In this document: positions 4,874-5,961 of the stretch, in pieces
Position numbering within the stretch: position 1 is the stretch's first letter
Layout: every line of letters starts with the position of its first letter
Assembly (NCBI GenBank): GCA_017615955.1
Contig: JAFZZD010000852.1
Location: forward strand, 1 to 5,961
Direction: 5' to 3'
Source: Victivallales bacterium
GTDB taxonomy: Bacteria; Verrucomicrobiota; Lentisphaeria; Oligosphaerales; Oligosphaeraceae
Length of the DNA: 5,961 nt
The notes under the pieces: generated by a model
Databases searched by the model: none
What the model was told of the DNA's origin: nothing
The model's input: the letters and a program-made list of their open reading frames with translations, nothing else
Made by a program: the position numbers and the translations under genes

Positions 4874-5896
4874 TCACATGCAGAGGCGGTTGTTGTCAAT
4901 CTTCACGATTTTGCCGCCTGCTTCCGCGCTCTTGCGTATGGCCAGTGTGGTGAGATGGGCGTTTATTGCGGAGCGCAGGTTGTGCTGCGATTCCCTGTCC
5001 TCGCGTATGCAGTTGATGAAGTCCTCCACCATTGCGGGGAATGGGTGGGAATATACATCGCCTGACTTCTTGACGCCCGTGTCCAGCGTGAAATAATCAG
5101 CCTGTCCCTCGAAGCGCTTCAGGTAGAATCTGTCATTGACAATGGTACCCTTCTCGCCCAGGATGGAGAGATTTGCGGTATATGGATTGGTGCCCACCAG
5201 CGAGCATGTGAAAACGCCCAGCGCACCATTGTCAAAGCGCACCTGCGCAGTCTCAACGGGAGGATACTCATAGTAGTCGCCCACCATGGATGACTGCGCC
5301 TGAACCTGCACAATGTCACTTCCCGTGATATAGCGGGCCATATCGACGGAATGGCATCCAGCCAGTATGAACGCACCGCCAGTCTGCTCCTTGTGCTTCA
5401 TCCAGCCGCCACGTTCACGACCGAACCAGTAGTCCACATTCGTCATGAAGACCCGCCCGAGCTCGCCTTCCGCAACCAGACGCCGCTGAAGATTGACAAG
5501 TTTGTTGAAACGGAGGATGAAGGCCACCATGCTCTTCACGCCCGATGCCTCCACAGTCTCCACCAGCGGAATTATGTCTTCCTCGCAAATTGCGATTGGC
5601 TTTTCAAGGAATACATGCTTTCCTGCCTTCGCAGCAAGCATGGCCTCCCTGGCGTGCTGGTCATTGGGTGTGCATATCGAGACAATGTCAATCCTGTCAT
5701 CGTCCAGAATCTGCTGGAAATCCGTTACTCTGGCGCAGTCCAGCCCGAACTCCGCCTTTTTTGCGTTCACGCTCTCGATGCGCCTGCTGCCAAGTGAAAG
5801 CACCTGGCAGTCAGGATGCCTGAGATATGCGTTTATATGCCCAGAGGCAACCCAGCCACAGCCCCATACCGCACAACCATATTTACCGTTTTTCAT
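4874..5896 (-). CDS. Gfo/Idh/MocA family NAD(P)-dependent oxidoreductase
   Basis: A 340-residue cytosolic dehydrogenase predicted to oxidise or reduce a sugar, inositol or sugar-derived substrate with NAD(P). The N-terminal Rossmann domain starts at once, with GCGWVASGH (12-20; glycines G12 and G14). IVSICTPNDQH (71-81) is the usual strand and loop after the nucleotide site. HVFLEKPIA (94-102) carries the family's EKP motif, with the likely catalytic K99. The C-terminal domain has the typical R-F-N-K-L and GELGRVF (144-150) segments and GGAFILAGCHSVDMARYI (173-190), where H182 and D185 occupy the usual substrate-site positions. Length is normal and all expected motifs are intact. The start at 5896 is chosen because the Rossmann fold begins within ten residues; no clear ribosome-binding site precedes it. 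It lies 22 bp after the stop of an upstream minus-strand frame, so it is probably co-transcribed with it. The substrate cannot be assigned; roles in inositol, rhizopine, aminosugar or nucleotide-sugar metabolism are all seen in this family. Confidence 0.93.
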   Translation of the reverse strand: MKNGKYGCAVWGCGWVASGHINAYLRHPDCQVLSLGSRRIESVNAKKAEFGLDCARVTDFQQILDDDRIDIVSICTPNDQHAREAMLAAKAGKHVFLEKPIAICEEDIIPLVETVEASGVKSMVAFILRFNKLVNLQRRLVAEGELGRVFMTNVDYWFGRERGGWMKHKEQTGGAFILAGCHSVDMARYITGSDIVQVQAQSSMVGDYYEYPPVETAQVRFDNGALGVFTCSLVGTNPYTANLSILGEKGTIVNDRFYLKRFEGQADYFTLDTGVKKSGDVYSHPFPAMVEDFINCIREDRESQHNLRSAINAHLTTLAIRKSAEAGGKIVKIDNNRLCM

Positions 5897-5918
5897 AAAT
5901 TACTGGTGAGTACTCAAG

Positions 5919-5961
5919 TTACTTTTTGTCTTCGTCGTCCTCGTCGTCTTCTTCATCATCG
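5919..5961 (-). CDS. Acidic C-terminal tail of an upstream gene (partial)
   Basis: Only the last 13 codons lie inside the window: DDEEDDEDDEDKK and a TAA stop. The tail is strongly acidic, built from GAT, GAC, GAA and GAG codons, and closes with two lysines. Its stop lies 22 bp before the oxidoreductase start, a spacing typical of an operon. Nothing can be said about the rest of the protein. The frame is inferred from the stop position and the coherent acidic composition; the other minus-strand frames give a lysine/threonine-rich peptide or immediate stops. Confidence 0.5.
   Translation of the reverse strand, partial: DDEEDDEDDEDKK

Noticed and set aside
4645..4899. Minus-strand reading frames of 69-84 codons across the heptad arrays, encoding repeats such as VSGQWSV and HRPQATG
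   Set aside because: They are a by-product of the 7-bp tandem repeats, which stay open in every frame and translate as seven-residue repeats. They overlap the oxidoreductase end and have no ribosome-binding site or domain.
5907..5916. Ten-base palindrome TGAGTACTCA upstream of the oxidoreductase
   Set aside because: It is short, without flanking symmetry or a nearby promoter, and sits in a 22-bp operon gap; too weak to call an operator.

Overview
The window reads as an ordinary chromosomal segment of a Gram-negative bacterium of medium GC content. An outer-membrane FadL/OmpP1-type beta-barrel with a signal peptide supports the Gram-negative envelope. The gene mix (ACY1L2-type M20 amidohydrolase, Gfo/Idh/MocA oxidoreductase, DUF58 protein) together with heptad tandem repeats between genes would fit the PVC group (Lentisphaerae, Kiritimatiellota or Verrucomicrobia). 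That placement is an inference from general impression, not from a marker gene.

Layout. A minus-strand M20 amidohydrolase (25-1188) and a plus-strand FadL-family porin (1438-2661) diverge from an AT-rich 249-bp control region. That region holds a 9-bp perfect inverted repeat, the best operator candidate in the window. The porin gene converges on a minus-strand block, and the two are separated by a pair of hairpins, each with a T-rich tract suited to one direction only. The minus-strand block, in order of transcription, is: a CDS of which only an acidic C-terminal tail is visible (to 5919), a Gfo/Idh/MocA oxidoreductase (4874-5896), a 197-bp repeat-filled gap, a DUF58 von Willebrand-like protein (3798-4661) and a GT4 glycosyltransferase (2770-3798). 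The last two overlap by one base (TGATG) and are probably translationally coupled.

The most unusual feature is the repeat-filled gap (about 4681-4872). It has ten GTGGCCT-type heptads on the plus strand, two perfect GC-rich hairpins in the middle, and about six GTGGNCA-type heptads on the minus strand. The whole is therefore an imperfect inverted repeat filling the gap between a stop codon and the next start. The same heptad, in the same orientation relative to the gene, reappears at bases 1-20, a few bases beyond the stop codon of the M20 gene. This suggests a dispersed repeat element that sits directly behind genes. I see no defence system, CRISPR array, transposase, tRNA or rRNA. No gene-free stretch exceeds 300 bases; the longest is the 249-bp divergent region.
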